A stretch of DNA of 64,000 nucleotides from Alphaproteobacteria bacterium (GCA_020850755.1 JADZEB010000045.1:52787-116786); one strand, 5' to 3'. Counted from the first letter of the stretch, positions 7,479-16,878 are shown. Translations and numbers: made by a program. The notes: generated from the sequence alone by a model not told the origin.

Positions 7479-9290
7479 TCAGCCCCCGCCGGGTGCCGCC
7501 TCGCGCAGTGCGGCCGTGGCGGCATCGTCGATCACGCCATCGGTGTCGCACACCACACCGTATTTCTCGGCCGCCACCACGACCGAGATCATGCCATTGG
7601 CGACATCGGCCGCCACCAGCTCGGCCGGACGCTCGCGCGGGTCGCCATAGCCGCCACCGCCCGGCATCTCGACGATCAGCGTCTGGCCGTTCGGCACGGT
7701 CTGCACGCCCTTGGCGCGCAGCTCGGTGCCGTTGCCGAGCGACAGCCGCCCCGTGGCCGCATTGCCGCCGCCATCGCGCCCGCGCGCGGGATTGCGCACG
7801 CGATCGAAGCGCGCCGAGATGGCGAAGGGCGCGTCCTGGAGGCTTTTTATGCGCATGATTTGGCCGAGCCCGCCGCGCTGGCGCCCCGCCCCACCGCTGT
7901 CCTGGCGGTATTCCTTCTGCAGGACGACGATCGGCACCACGGTCTCCGTGATCTCGACCGGCACGTTGCGCAGGCCGGAGGGATAGGCAGTCGCCGACAG
8001 GCCATCGAGGTTTGGGCGCGCGCCTGCGCCGCCGGCATGGAACATGGTGACGTCGAAGGCGCGGCTGCCCGGCGCGTAAGGGTGGGCCGGATCGGTGCGC
8101 CCGCGGCCCGAAAGCAGCGTGACGTTCCACAAGCCGGCCGAGCCTTCCGTCGGCACGCGGCCGGGAATGGCCTGGTGCAGCGCGCCGAACACCACGTCGG
8201 GCAGCATATGTCCGATGGTGCCGCGGGCGGCGACCGCGCTCGGGTGTAGCGCATTCACGATGCAGCCCGGCGGGGCCAGCACCTTCACCACCTCGAGCGA
8301 GCCGGCATTGTTCGGGATCGAGGGCGCGATGACGCAGTTCACGCCGAAGCTCGTATAGGCCTCGGTGTAGCAGTAGGGCACGTTGATGCCGAAGGGCGAG
8401 GAGGGCGAGGTGCCGTCGAAATCGACGATCACCTCCTTGTCGGTGATCGTCACCGCGCAGCGCAGATCGACCGGCGCCTCGTAGCCGTCGATGCGCATCT
8501 CGTTGCGCCAAGTGCCCTTGGGCAGCTCGCGGATCGCGGCCACCTTGGCCGCATGCGAGGCGCCGATCACGAACTCGGCAAGATCGTCCAGGCTGGACAA
8601 GCCGAACTCGCCCATCATGTCGAGCAGCCGCTTGGCGCCGATGTCGTTGCAGGCGATCAGGCCGTAGATGTCGCCCACCACCTGCACCGGCTCGCGCACA
8701 TTGGCGCGCACGATATCAAGCAGCCATTCGTTCAGCCGCCCGCGCTCGACCAGCTTGATGATCGGGAGATAGAGGCCCTCGTGATAGACCTGCCGGCCAT
8801 CGGGCGTGAGGCCGAGCCCGCCGATATCGACCACATGCGTCGTGCAGGCGAACAGGGCGACGATGCGCCCGCGCCGGAACACGGGCGAAACCACGGTGAA
8901 ATCGTGCAGGTGCCCGGTGCCGATCCAGGGATCGTTGGTGATGTAGTGGTCGCCCTCCTCCATCGTTGCCACCGGGAAGCGGCGGATGAAGTGGCGCACC
9001 GCATTGGCCATCGAGTTGATGTGGCCGGGCGTACCGGTGACGGCCTGGGCGATCATCCGCCCGCCGAGATCGAACACGCCGGCGGAGATGTCGCCCGCCT
9101 CGCGCGTGGAGGTGGAGAAGCCGGTGCGCACCAGCACCTGCGCCTGCTCCTCCACCACCGAGAGCAGGCGGTTCCACATGATCTGGTAGCGGATGCGATC
9201 GACCGCCGAATGCCGCTTCGCTGGCGCGGCTTTGGGTGCGGGCTTCATGGATTTGGCTGCCTTGGCGGGCTTCGTCGTCGCGCGTGCCAT
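7479..9290 (-). CDS. Hydantoinase B/oxoprolinase family protein
   Basis: 603 residues matching the HyuB half of ATP-dependent hydantoinases, 5-oxoprolinases and acetone-carboxylase-like enzymes. Visible family features include VDRIRYQIMWNRLLSVVEE at the domain start, GTPGHINSM, YITNDPW and DFDGTSPSSPFGINVP. The family lies about 25 residues in from the N-terminus; the extra N-terminal stretch is Ala/Lys-rich and may be disordered. The start lies two bases after the stop of the partner gene, so the two are translationally coupled. The true substrate (a hydantoin, 5-oxoproline or another cyclic amide) cannot be assigned from sequence. Confidence 0.92.
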   Translation of the reverse strand: MARATTKPAKAAKSMKPAPKAAPAKRHSAVDRIRYQIMWNRLLSVVEEQAQVLVRTGFSTSTREAGDISAGVFDLGGRMIAQAVTGTPGHINSMANAVRHFIRRFPVATMEEGDHYITNDPWIGTGHLHDFTVVSPVFRRGRIVALFACTTHVVDIGGLGLTPDGRQVYHEGLYLPIIKLVERGRLNEWLLDIVRANVREPVQVVGDIYGLIACNDIGAKRLLDMMGEFGLSSLDDLAEFVIGASHAAKVAAIRELPKGTWRNEMRIDGYEAPVDLRCAVTITDKEVIVDFDGTSPSSPFGINVPYCYTEAYTSFGVNCVIAPSIPNNAGSLEVVKVLAPPGCIVNALHPSAVAARGTIGHMLPDVVFGALHQAIPGRVPTEGSAGLWNVTLLSGRGRTDPAHPYAPGSRAFDVTMFHAGGAGARPNLDGLSATAYPSGLRNVPVEITETVVPIVVLQKEYRQDSGGAGRQRGGLGQIMRIKSLQDAPFAISARFDRVRNPARGRDGGGNAATGRLSLGNGTELRAKGVQTVPNGQTLIVEMPGGGGYGDPRERPAELVAADVANGMISVVVAAEKYGVVCDTDGVIDDAATAALREAAPGGG

Positions 9291-9292
9291 GA

Positions 9293-11443
9293 TCAGGCCC
9301 CCTTCCCGCTGCGGCCGGTTTTCTTGGCGGTTTTCTTGGCTTGGCCCTTGCGCACCAGCTCGACATAGCCGAGCGCGTTGATGCCGGCGTCGAAATCGCC
9401 CGTGACCATGGTGGTGGTCTCGGCCTCGGCCACCAGCGCCGGCCCGCGGATGCGCGCCCCCGGGCGCAGCTCGCTCCGCCAGTAGACCGGGATGCGCGCG
9501 AGCCTGCCGGTCTCCGGATCGACCACGCCGCGCAGCGATTGCGGCTTCGGCGTGTAGTGGCTGCGCGGCGGCGCGGCGCGGCGCGGGCGCGCCTGCACAC
9601 TCGCCACCGCGAGCGTCCAGGACAGGATCTCCACCGCGCCGCCGGGAATGACGCGATCATAGAGCGCGCGATAGGCACGCTCGAACGCCGAGCGCAAGGC
9701 ATCGGCGTCCTTGGCGGAGAGCGGGCGCGCCGGCACCGGCACCACGATCTCGTGGCCCTGGCCGGTATAGCGCATCAGCGCGGTGCGGGTTTCGGCGAGC
9801 TTCGCCTTGGGCGCGCCGCGCCGGACCACGCCCATCGCCTCGGCGCGCATCTCGGCCAGGAGCGTGTTCACCGCCTTCGCATCGAAATCCTTCAGGCGCA
9901 TGAAGCGGCTGCGCGCGAGCTCGTAGGCCACCGGCGCGCGCAGGAAACCCACGGCCGAGCCCACGCCCGCTCCGGTCGGCACCACCACGCGCGCGATGCC
10001 GAGCTTGCGCGCCAGCCGCGCCGCGTGCAGCGGTGCTGCGCCGCCAAAGGCGATCAGCGTGCGCCCCGTTAGGTCCTTGCCGCGCTCCACCGCATGCACG
10101 CGCGCGGCGTTGGCCATGTTCTCGTCGACGATCTCGGCGATGCCGAGGGCGGCTTCCGCCGGGGCCATCCCGGCAGGCTTGCCGACGCCCGACTGCACCG
10201 CGCCCTCGGCGCTCCGGGCATCGAGGGCGATCGTTCCGCCGGCGAAGCGCGCGGGATCGATCTTGCCCATCACCAGGTCGGCGTCCGTGACGGTGGGCTC
10301 GGCGCCGCCGCGTCCGTAGCAGGCGGGGCCAGGCTCGCTGCCGGCGCTGTCGGGGCCGACGGTGATGCGCCCAAGCTGATCGACACGCGCGATCGAACCG
10401 CCGCCGGCGCCGATCTCGACCATCTCGATGACAGGGATCAAGAGCGGCAGGCCGGAGCCCTTCAGGAAGCGATACTGGCGCGCCACCTCGAAGACGCGGC
10501 TGTGTTGCGGCACGCCATCGTCGATCAGGCAGATCTTCGCCGTGGTGCCGCCCATGTCGTAGGACACGACCTGCGACAGGCCGCATTCGGCGGCGATATG
10601 CGCGGCCAGGATGGCACCCCCCGCCGGCCCGCTTTCGACCAGGCGGATCGGGTTGGCGATCGCGGTTTCCACCGTCGTCAGCCCGCCGCCCGACATCATC
10701 CGGTAGAGCGGGCAGTCGAAGCCCGCGCGCTTGAGATCGGCATCGAGGCGCCCAAGGTAGCGCGCCATCAGCGGCTGGATGTAGGCGTTGGCGACCGTGG
10801 TCGAGAAGCGGTCATATTCGCGCACCTCGGGGCAGACATCCGAGGAAAGCGTGATCGAGAGCTCGGGCAGGCGCGCGGCCAGAATGTCGCGCGTGCGCCG
10901 CTCATGCGCGGGATTGGCGTAGGCGTGCAGATAGCCCACCGCGACCGATTCGATGCCGTTCTTCTCGATCGTCGGCACGAGCGCCGCCACCGCCGCCTCG
11001 TCGAGCGGGAGGTGGGCGGTACCGGCCGCGGTCATGCGCTCGGGCACGGTCAGGCGCAGCCGGCGCGGCACCAGCGGCGCGGGCCGGACCATGAACAGGT
11101 CGTACTGCTCGAAGCGGTTCTCGTAGGCGATCTCGATCGCGTCGCGGAAGCCTTCGGTGGTGATGAAGGCGGTCTTCGCACCCTTGCGCTCGATCAGCGC
11201 ATTGGTTGCGAGCGTGGTGCCGTGGATGATGAGCGAGATGTCGCCGGGCTTGAGGCCGGCAAGTCCCAGCGCCTCGGCCACGCCCTTCATCACGCCTTCC
11301 TCGGGCGCGCGCGTGGTCGTCAGGACCTTGGTCGTCACGCGCCTCGCGCCATGCTCCAGCACGACGTCGGTGAAGGTGCCGCCGATATCGACCGCGAGTC
11401 GTGCGTCGGTCCGCCCGCGAGCCGGCGAGGTGCGAGGTGCCAT
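9293..11443 (-). CDS. Hydantoinase A/oxoprolinase family protein
   Basis: 716 residues. The ASKHA-fold phosphate loops expected of the ATP-binding HyuA subunit are visible: VDIGGTFTDVVLEHG near residue 18 and SYDMGGTTAKICLID in the middle. It should form an ATP-dependent complex with the HyuB product next door. I chose the ATG at 11443 because GGAG lies eight bases upstream and family similarity starts about 17 residues later; the frame continues upstream to 11566 in low-complexity sequence. No transporter or regulator is linked closely enough to reveal the substrate. Confidence 0.92.
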   Translation of the reverse strand: MAPRTSPARGRTDARLAVDIGGTFTDVVLEHGARRVTTKVLTTTRAPEEGVMKGVAEALGLAGLKPGDISLIIHGTTLATNALIERKGAKTAFITTEGFRDAIEIAYENRFEQYDLFMVRPAPLVPRRLRLTVPERMTAAGTAHLPLDEAAVAALVPTIEKNGIESVAVGYLHAYANPAHERRTRDILAARLPELSITLSSDVCPEVREYDRFSTTVANAYIQPLMARYLGRLDADLKRAGFDCPLYRMMSGGGLTTVETAIANPIRLVESGPAGGAILAAHIAAECGLSQVVSYDMGGTTAKICLIDDGVPQHSRVFEVARQYRFLKGSGLPLLIPVIEMVEIGAGGGSIARVDQLGRITVGPDSAGSEPGPACYGRGGAEPTVTDADLVMGKIDPARFAGGTIALDARSAEGAVQSGVGKPAGMAPAEAALGIAEIVDENMANAARVHAVERGKDLTGRTLIAFGGAAPLHAARLARKLGIARVVVPTGAGVGSAVGFLRAPVAYELARSRFMRLKDFDAKAVNTLLAEMRAEAMGVVRRGAPKAKLAETRTALMRYTGQGHEIVVPVPARPLSAKDADALRSAFERAYRALYDRVIPGGAVEILSWTLAVASVQARPRRAAPPRSHYTPKPQSLRGVVDPETGRLARIPVYWRSELRPGARIRGPALVAEAETTTMVTGDFDAGINALGYVELVRKGQAKKTAKKTGRSGKGA

Positions 11444-11590
11444 GTCGAACTCCGTGAACGCCGGGCGCTCCGGCGAGGAGGGGAAGGCCGCGGCAACGCT
11501 AGGCGCGCAGCCACGACCCGGCAAGAGGTCGCGGCCAAGAATGGAAGCAGCCGCGCTCCAGCGCAATGGCTGGGATTCAGGAATCAGAAC

Positions 11591-11613
11591 GCCGTTCCAT
11601 TAATTGGAACGGC
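11591..11613. other. Hairpin in the non-coding interval upstream of the hydantoinase operon
   Basis: A 9-bp perfect inverted repeat, GCCGTTCCA and TGGAACGGC, around TTAAT. It lies in the 340-base non-coding interval 11444-11782, which otherwise holds repeat copy 2 and the presumed hydantoinase promoter. The AT-rich centre stands out locally. It could be an operator for the hydantoinase operon or a terminator for the minus-strand DUF350 operon; neither role is proven. Confidence 0.5.
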
Positions 11614-11660
11614 CGGTATCACCGGGACGGTGGGGCCTCCGCCCGGCGGCCCTGGCCTGG

Positions 11661-11786
11661 GGCACGTTCCGTTCGGATTGAATCAGCCGAACGGAAGTCG
11701 TGCCCGAGAAACTTAAGTTTTGCGAGCAGCTTACTCCGGTCTGGTGGAACCGCCCTGCGGTTCCACCAGACCGGACGCTGCTCTAG
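11661..11786 (+). repeat. Two-hairpin dispersed element, copy 2
   Basis: Same architecture and orientation as copy 1. Hairpin 1 (CCGTTCGG and CCGAACGG, with the outer GGCACG/CGTGCC clamp) is followed by a linker and then hairpin 2, GGTCTGGTGGAACCGC with its complement. Relative to copies 1 and 3 the hairpin 2 stem reads CCGGTCTGG instead of CCGATCTGG, with the matching change on the other arm, so pairing is kept. The terminal CTAG supplies the TAG stop of the minus-strand DUF350 gene. Confidence 0.9.
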
Positions 11787-12196
11787 TAGGTCATGCAGGC
11801 GGCATTCAGGATACCGATGCAAAGCGACATGCCGCCCACCGCCACTGCCTGCGCAACGGAGCCGCGCTCGATCGCCTCGACCAGGTTGGGGAAGATGATG
11901 CGCGCCAGAATGAAGGCGAGAAGCTGCACCAGCAACGCCACCACGCCCCAAACCACCATGTCGAGGATCGACAGCGAATTGATGATCGCCGAGGCGAGCG
12001 GCAGCGTGAACCCGACCGAGGCACCAACCAGCGAGATCGCGGCGGCGGCATTGCCATCGCGGATCAGCGCCCATTCGCGGTGCGGCGTCAGCGTGGTGTA
12101 GGCGAACAGGAACGCGCCATAGAGCAATACCGCGCAGACCAGGAACAGCGCGAAATCAGGCAGCGTGACGAGGTAGTCGAGCTTGGCTTGCAGCAT
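11783..12196 (-). CDS. DUF350 family inner-membrane protein (YjfL-like)
   Basis: 137 residues with four hydrophobic segments in two similar halves (about 13-33, 49-70, 75-97 and 118-136), as expected for DUF350. The start is taken at the ATG at 12196 (MLQAKLDYL); the frame runs further upstream only through an Arg-rich stretch. It is the last gene of a minus-strand set after a DUF1190 gene and a glutathionylspermidine-synthase-like gene, the combination found around yjfC-yjfL-yjfM in Escherichia coli. Its stop codon is contributed by repeat copy 2. Biochemical role unknown. Confidence 0.88.
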   Translation of the reverse strand: MLQAKLDYLVTLPDFALFLVCAVLLYGAFLFAYTTLTPHREWALIRDGNAAAAISLVGASVGFTLPLASAIINSLSILDMVVWGVVALLVQLLAFILARIIFPNLVEAIERGSVAQAVAVGGMSLCIGILNAACMTY

Positions 12197-12277
12197 GGCG
12201 ATGCGTTTCCTCCCTCTGGGCGGGCGGCGCCGTCTGGCGCCGCGCACGCCGTTCTTGCCGTTCGGTCCGGCGCGCGG

Positions 12278-13396
12278 CTACTCGAAATAGTGCGGCACGA
12301 AGCGACTGGTGTTGCGCGTGATCGGCCCGTCATCCTCGCGGATGCCCATGCCGCAGGGCTGGCTCGCCACCACCCAGGAGCCGAGCACCGGATACCGGCC
12401 GCCGAATTGCGGCAGCTCCTGGTAGGACTGGGAGACGAAGCCCTCGGCGCCATAGGGGCCGTCGGTCGAAAGCGCCCCGCCCGCGCCCCTCACCGAGATG
12501 TTCGCCCCCTCGCGCCCGAGGATCGGCTTCTCGATCTCGGGTCCGCCGGTGCGCCCGCGCTCGAAGAAGGCGGGCAGCAGGTTCGGATGGTCGGGGAACA
12601 TCTCCCACAGGATCGGCAGGACCGCCTTGGTGGAGAGCAGCATCTTCCAGGCCGGCTCGACCACATGGATGCCCGCCTGCGGCAGGTGCTGGGCGAACTC
12701 CTCCTGCATCATCCATTCCCAGGGGTAGAGCTTGAACAGCGCCTGGATGCGGTTGTTCTCGAGGTCGAGGAACTGCCGCCCGTCCCAGCCGATCTCGTCC
12801 ATGTAGAGGAAGCTCGTGCGCAATCCGGCCTGGGTGGCGGTGTCGCGCATGTATTCGGTGGTGTTCCAGTCCTCGGCGCTGTCGCGCGCGCAGGCGAAGT
12901 GCAGCATCGGCGCGCGCAGACCGTAGCGGCTCCAGGCCTCGATCAGCTTCTCGTGGATGGAATTGTACTGGTCCGCCTCGGGGAACAGGGTTTCCAACCA
13001 CTCCCACTGCACGACGCTGGCCTCGAACAGGGCGGTCGGCGTGTCGGCATTGTATTCCAGCAGCTTGGGTGGTCCCTGCCCGTCGTAGCGCAGGTCGAAG
13101 CGGCCATACATGTTGCGGTGACCGCTGCGCCAGCTCGCCTCGATCAGCGGCACCGCGGCGGGCGGGATGTGCAGCCGGTCATAGGCGCGCTGGGAGATGA
13201 TCATGTCCACCGCGCGCAGGCAGAGCTGTTCCAACTCGCCGGTCGCCTCCTCCAGCGCGTCGATCTCCTGGGCGGTGAAGCGATAGCAGGCGGTTTCGTC
13301 CCAATAGACCTCGCCATCGACCTCGGCGAAGACGAAGCCGATCTCCTCGGCGCGCCGGCGCCAGTCGGCGCGGGGCTCCAGCGTGATTCGTTCCAT
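12278..13396 (-). CDS. Glutathionylspermidine-synthase-like ATP-grasp protein (YgiC/YjfC family)
   Basis: 372 residues matching only the C-terminal synthetase-type domain of glutathionylspermidine synthase; the amidase domain is absent. Recognisable segments are MYGRFDLRYDG and KLLEYNADTPTAL in the first half and KPILGREGANIS near residue 285, typical of the ATP-grasp fold. Relatives YgiC and YjfC are predicted ATP-dependent carboxylate-amine ligases, but their substrate is not firmly established. It lies between DUF1190 (93 bases upstream) and DUF350 (81 bases downstream) on the same strand, suggesting a common envelope-associated process. Confidence 0.9.
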   Translation of the reverse strand: MERITLEPRADWRRRAEEIGFVFAEVDGEVYWDETACYRFTAQEIDALEEATGELEQLCLRAVDMIISQRAYDRLHIPPAAVPLIEASWRSGHRNMYGRFDLRYDGQGPPKLLEYNADTPTALFEASVVQWEWLETLFPEADQYNSIHEKLIEAWSRYGLRAPMLHFACARDSAEDWNTTEYMRDTATQAGLRTSFLYMDEIGWDGRQFLDLENNRIQALFKLYPWEWMMQEEFAQHLPQAGIHVVEPAWKMLLSTKAVLPILWEMFPDHPNLLPAFFERGRTGGPEIEKPILGREGANISVRGAGGALSTDGPYGAEGFVSQSYQELPQFGGRYPVLGSWVVASQPCGMGIREDDGPITRNTSRFVPHYFE

Positions 13397-13489
13397 GCGG
13401 TCGGGCTCTCCCGGATCGTCGGAGGGTGTCGAGGGCGTGGCCGGCCGCCGCCGGGGTGTGGGCGCGACGCTGGCTGGCCCGTGGTGCGG

Positions 13490-14176
13490 CTAGCTTCCCG
13501 CGCTCATGCGCGCGCCGGTGGAACCGAAGCCGCTGCGGCTGACCGAGGGCGTGCTGGCCGTGCGCGGGCTGCTGGTCGAGGAACGGCCGCCCCAGCCCCA
13601 GGAACTGGACCGGAACCCCGAGCTGGAGGAGGTGCCGGCCACCGGCTGCTCCTCGAACCGGCCGCCGCGGAAGCGTCCGACCGGCGCAAGGCCCGAGAAG
13701 GCCTGGCCGACATTGTCGCGATAGACGGGGCGCGGCTGCATCAGCCCTGCCCCCATGCCGGCGGTGCTGCGGCCCACCATGTAGCCGAGCATCGCCGGAA
13801 TGAACCAGGAACTGGATGAAGAAGCGGTGCGGCCCTGCGCCCAGGCGGGGTTCTGCGCGGACTCGCCGGCCTGGACCTGATCGATCGACGGCGTCTGGCC
13901 GAGCGGCTGGCAATTGTCGCGCCCGTAGCGCACGGCGCAGCTCTCCAGCGAGGCAAAGGCCGGGGCGCTGGTCCGGTGCGCCGCCACGGCGGCGCGCTGC
14001 GCCTCCTGGCAGCGCTGCGCCTCCTGCGGCAGGACCGAGGCGCATTCCTCGGCATCCTTGAACAGCTGCGCCTCGGAGGTGGAGCTGCCTGACAAGCCCC
14101 AGGCCGCCAGCCCCGCCACACCCAGCACGCCGGCCGAGCCAAGCAGGACAAGGTTGATGTTTCGCGATCGACGCAT
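13490..14176 (-). CDS. DUF1190 family protein (YgiB/YjfM-like)
   Basis: 228 residues. A signal or anchor helix spans residues 9-29. The conserved part has regularly spaced cysteines: DAEECASVLPQEAQRC, then a HRTSAPAF segment, then SCAVRYGRDNCQ, which matches the YgiB pattern. The C-terminal half is Ser/Gly-rich with little predicted structure and a short hydrophobic stretch (FIPAMLGYMVG). It is first in the minus-strand set and divergent from an MFS gene. Escherichia coli ygiB-ygiC and yjfM-yjfC show the same pairing. Function unknown. Confidence 0.85.
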   Translation of the reverse strand: MRRSRNINLVLLGSAGVLGVAGLAAWGLSGSSTSEAQLFKDAEECASVLPQEAQRCQEAQRAAVAAHRTSAPAFASLESCAVRYGRDNCQPLGQTPSIDQVQAGESAQNPAWAQGRTASSSSSWFIPAMLGYMVGRSTAGMGAGLMQPRPVYRDNVGQAFSGLAPVGRFRGGRFEEQPVAGTSSSSGFRSSSWGWGGRSSTSSPRTASTPSVSRSGFGSTGARMSAGS

Positions 14177-14367
14177 GGTCCCGGACTCCCTTGGGCGCGC
14201 GGCCGCGGGATACGCGGCAGCCCGCCAGAACGATTACGGAATAGTATGACGCGAAGACGGTGCCAATAGAAGGCCGAGTTAGCCCGCGGCGCGGGCGGCA
14301 TGGGCGCGGAACGCCGCCATGTCCGGCTGGCATGCCTGGGTCGCGCGGCGGCGACAGGCACCAGCGA

Positions 14368-14396
14368 TTTACGCCGCCTTCGCGGAGTTCTATGAT
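14368..14396 (+). promoter_or_regulatory. Candidate sigma-70-type promoter for the MFS gene
   Basis: TTTACG, a 17-base spacer and TATGAT, matching consensus at four of six and five of six positions. The -10 box ends 54 bases before the MFS start codon. It lies in the 274-base divergent spacer 14177-14450, which has no other gene. Confidence 0.5.
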
Positions 14397-14450
14397 TCTT
14401 GGCAAGAATACGAAGGCGTGCCGCCCTGGCCCGCCCCAGGATCGCATGCC

Positions 14451-15722
14451 ATGGCCGACACCAAGGGCAGCCCGCACGCGCCCGAGCACACGCCCACAAG
14501 CGATGCCCGCGTGATGGCGCTGATCGGCACCGGACATTTCCTGTCGCACTTCTACATGCTCTGCCTGCCGCCGCTGTTCCCGGTGCTCCAGGCCGAGTTC
14601 CAGGTCTCCTACGCCATGCTGGGCATGGTCACGGCGCTGATGGCGGCGGTGACCGCTGCCGGCCAGACCCCGGTCGGCTTCATGGTCGATCGCTTCGGCG
14701 CCAAGGTGTTCCTGGTCGGCGGCACGCTCCTGATGGCGCTGACCATCGCGGCGATGGGGCTTTCGCCCAACTTCTGGCTGATCGTGGTGCTGGCGGTGCT
14801 GTCGGGCATCGGCAATTCGGTGATCCACCCGGCCGACTACGCGATCCTGGCCAAGTCGATCTCGCCCGCGCGCATGGGCCGCGCCTTCTCGATGCACACC
14901 TTCACCGGCAATCTCGGCTTCGCCGCCGGCCCGCCGGTGATCGTGCTGCTGATGGAGCTGGTGGGCTGGCGCACGGCGATGATCATCGTCGGCCTTCTCG
15001 GCCTGCCGGTGGTGATGGGCATCCTGTGGCAGTTCAACAGCCTCAGGGACGAGGCCGGCGATGCCGCCGCCAAGACCAGGAAGGGCGAGGCCGCGTCCGC
15101 GCACCCCCCGGTCAATGCGCGCCAAGTGCTGCTGTCGCGCCCGATCCTGCTGTTCTTCCTGTTCATGGTGCTGACCGCCATGAGTTCGGGCGCGTTGCAG
15201 AACTTCGCCATCGTGGCGCTGAACAAGGTGCATGGCACGCCGCTGGCGCTCGGCGCGACGGCACTGACGGTCTATCTCGCGGGCGGGGCGGCGGGCGTGC
15301 TGATCGGCGGCGAGGCGGCCGACCGCAGCAAGCACCGGCTGCTGATCGCGGTGGGCTCGCTTGTGGCCGCCGCGGCCACGGTGCTGATCATCGGCCTCGT
15401 GCCGATGCCGGACCTTGTGCTGATCGTGGTGCTGGGCATCTCGGGCGCCTGCCTCGGCATCCTTCGGCCTGCGCGCGACCTGATGCTGCGCGAGATCACG
15501 CCGCCCGGCGCCATGGGCAAGGTGTTCGGCTTCGCCTCCTCCGGCCTGCCGCTCGGCCAGGCGATCGCGCCCATGCCCTTCGGCTGGCTGATCGACATCG
15601 GCCGGCCGGAGCTGGTGTTCATCATCTCGGCCTGCACGATCCTGGGCGCGATCCTGACCGTCACCGGCGCGCGCGCGATATCGTTGGCGCAGATCAACGC
15701 CAAGGCCCAGCCGGCGGAATAG
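14451..15722 (+). CDS. MFS transporter
   Basis: 423 residues with twelve hydrophobic segments. Visible signatures are GHFLSHFYMLCLPPLFP at helix 1, GFMVDRFGAKV in the loop between helices 2 and 3, and NSVIHPADYAILAKSI. The GTGHFLSHFYMLCLPPL-type start is common in a subgroup of proteobacterial MFS proteins related to the fosmidomycin-resistance type; substrate is not inferable. The ATG at 14451 follows a polar tail with no membrane segment if the longer frame from 14319 were used, so the shorter form is preferred. It ends 28 bases from the convergent PLP-protein gene. Confidence 0.88.
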   Translation: MADTKGSPHAPEHTPTSDARVMALIGTGHFLSHFYMLCLPPLFPVLQAEFQVSYAMLGMVTALMAAVTAAGQTPVGFMVDRFGAKVFLVGGTLLMALTIAAMGLSPNFWLIVVLAVLSGIGNSVIHPADYAILAKSISPARMGRAFSMHTFTGNLGFAAGPPVIVLLMELVGWRTAMIIVGLLGLPVVMGILWQFNSLRDEAGDAAAKTRKGEAASAHPPVNARQVLLSRPILLFFLFMVLTAMSSGALQNFAIVALNKVHGTPLALGATALTVYLAGGAAGVLIGGEAADRSKHRLLIAVGSLVAAAATVLIIGLVPMPDLVLIVVLGISGACLGILRPARDLMLREITPPGAMGKVFGFASSGLPLGQAIAPMPFGWLIDIGRPELVFIISACTILGAILTVTGARAISLAQINAKAQPAE

Positions 15723-15750
15723 CGTCCCCGCGGCCGGAGCGGAGGGGCGG

Positions 15751-16878
15751 CTACCAGCCGTTCACGCGCTCCCACACCGCGACGATCTCGTCACCCCCGT
15801 CGACGACATGGTAGCGGTCATAGGCCGCCGCCGTGAGACAGGCATGGTTGGGCAGCACGCGCACGCGCGCGCCGATCGGCAGGCCGGCGAAATCGAGCGG
15901 TCCTGCCGCCGCGACGATCCCGTGCTCCTGGTTGGCGCGCAGCACCTTGGCCTCGCCATAGGCGGGGCGGCCCAGCAAGTCGCGAACGAGACCGAAGCCG
16001 CGATCATGGGGCGTTGCCTCGGTGCTGCGATCCTTCGACAACGCCAGCGCGCCGGCATCGATCAGGAAGCGGTTCTCCTCCGCCCGACGCCCGATCACCG
16101 AGGAAAGGACCGAAAGCGCGATATCCTCCAGCGCGTTCGATCCGATCTCGGCCTGGAACAGGTCGCCGAACATATACACGCCGGCGCGTAGCTCGGTGAC
16201 ACCCTGCCAGTTGGTGCCATGGAGCGCCGTGGGCGTCGAACCGGCCGAGACGATCGGGCAGGCGAAGCCCTCCGCGCGCAACCGTTCGGCCGCCGTCACC
16301 GCCGCCACCCGCTCGGCCTCGGCCACCGCCTGCACGGCGGCAAGGTCCCGGCAGGCATAGGAATGGCCGGCATGGGTCATGATGCCGGAAAGCGTCGCGC
16401 CGGGCGCGGCCAGCATGCGCGCGATGTCCAGCAGCGCGGGACTGCCGGCGGGGATGCCGCCGCGCGCCTCGCCGCAATCGATCTCGACCAGCACCGAGAA
16501 GCTGACGCCGAGCGCAACCCCCTGCGCGGCAATGGCGCGCGCGGTGGCGGGATCGTCGGTGATGATGTGCACCACCGCCCCGCCCGCCATGAGCCGCGCG
16601 ACCTCGGCCAGCTTCGCCGGCACGATGCCCACGGCATAAAGGATGTCCTTGAAGCCGTTGGCGGCGAAGTAGCGCGCCTCGGCCAGCGTGGAGACGGTGA
16701 CGCCGCCCGCCTCGCCCGCCACCGCCATGCGGCCGATCTCGGCCGATTTCGCGGTCTTGAGATGCGGGCGCAGCGCCACACCGTGCCGGCGCACCGCCTG
16801 CGACATCACCGCGAGGTTGTGCTCGAGCCGCCCGCGATCGAGCACGAGGCAGGGCGTGGGCAGATCGGAAAGCCGCAT
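15751..16878 (-). CDS. DSD1-like / D-threonine-aldolase-family PLP protein (alanine racemase fold)
   Basis: 375 residues of the alanine racemase N-terminal superfamily, closest in pattern to D-serine dehydratase (DSD1) and D-threonine aldolase. It starts with DLPTPCLVLDRGRLEHN. The PLP lysine is expected in RPHLKTAKS near residue 40. The C-terminus carries the metal-site pattern PNHACLTAAAYDRYHVV, with the His and Cys that bind zinc or a divalent metal in this family. It should act on a D-3-hydroxy-amino acid. The start at 16878 is preferred because GGGGAG precedes it; an ATG at 16911, one base after the M81 stop, is possible. Confidence 0.85.
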   Translation of the reverse strand: MRLSDLPTPCLVLDRGRLEHNLAVMSQAVRRHGVALRPHLKTAKSAEIGRMAVAGEAGGVTVSTLAEARYFAANGFKDILYAVGIVPAKLAEVARLMAGGAVVHIITDDPATARAIAAQGVALGVSFSVLVEIDCGEARGGIPAGSPALLDIARMLAAPGATLSGIMTHAGHSYACRDLAAVQAVAEAERVAAVTAAERLRAEGFACPIVSAGSTPTALHGTNWQGVTELRAGVYMFGDLFQAEIGSNALEDIALSVLSSVIGRRAEENRFLIDAGALALSKDRSTEATPHDRGFGLVRDLLGRPAYGEAKVLRANQEHGIVAAAGPLDFAGLPIGARVRVLPNHACLTAAAYDRYHVVDGGDEIVAVWERVNGW

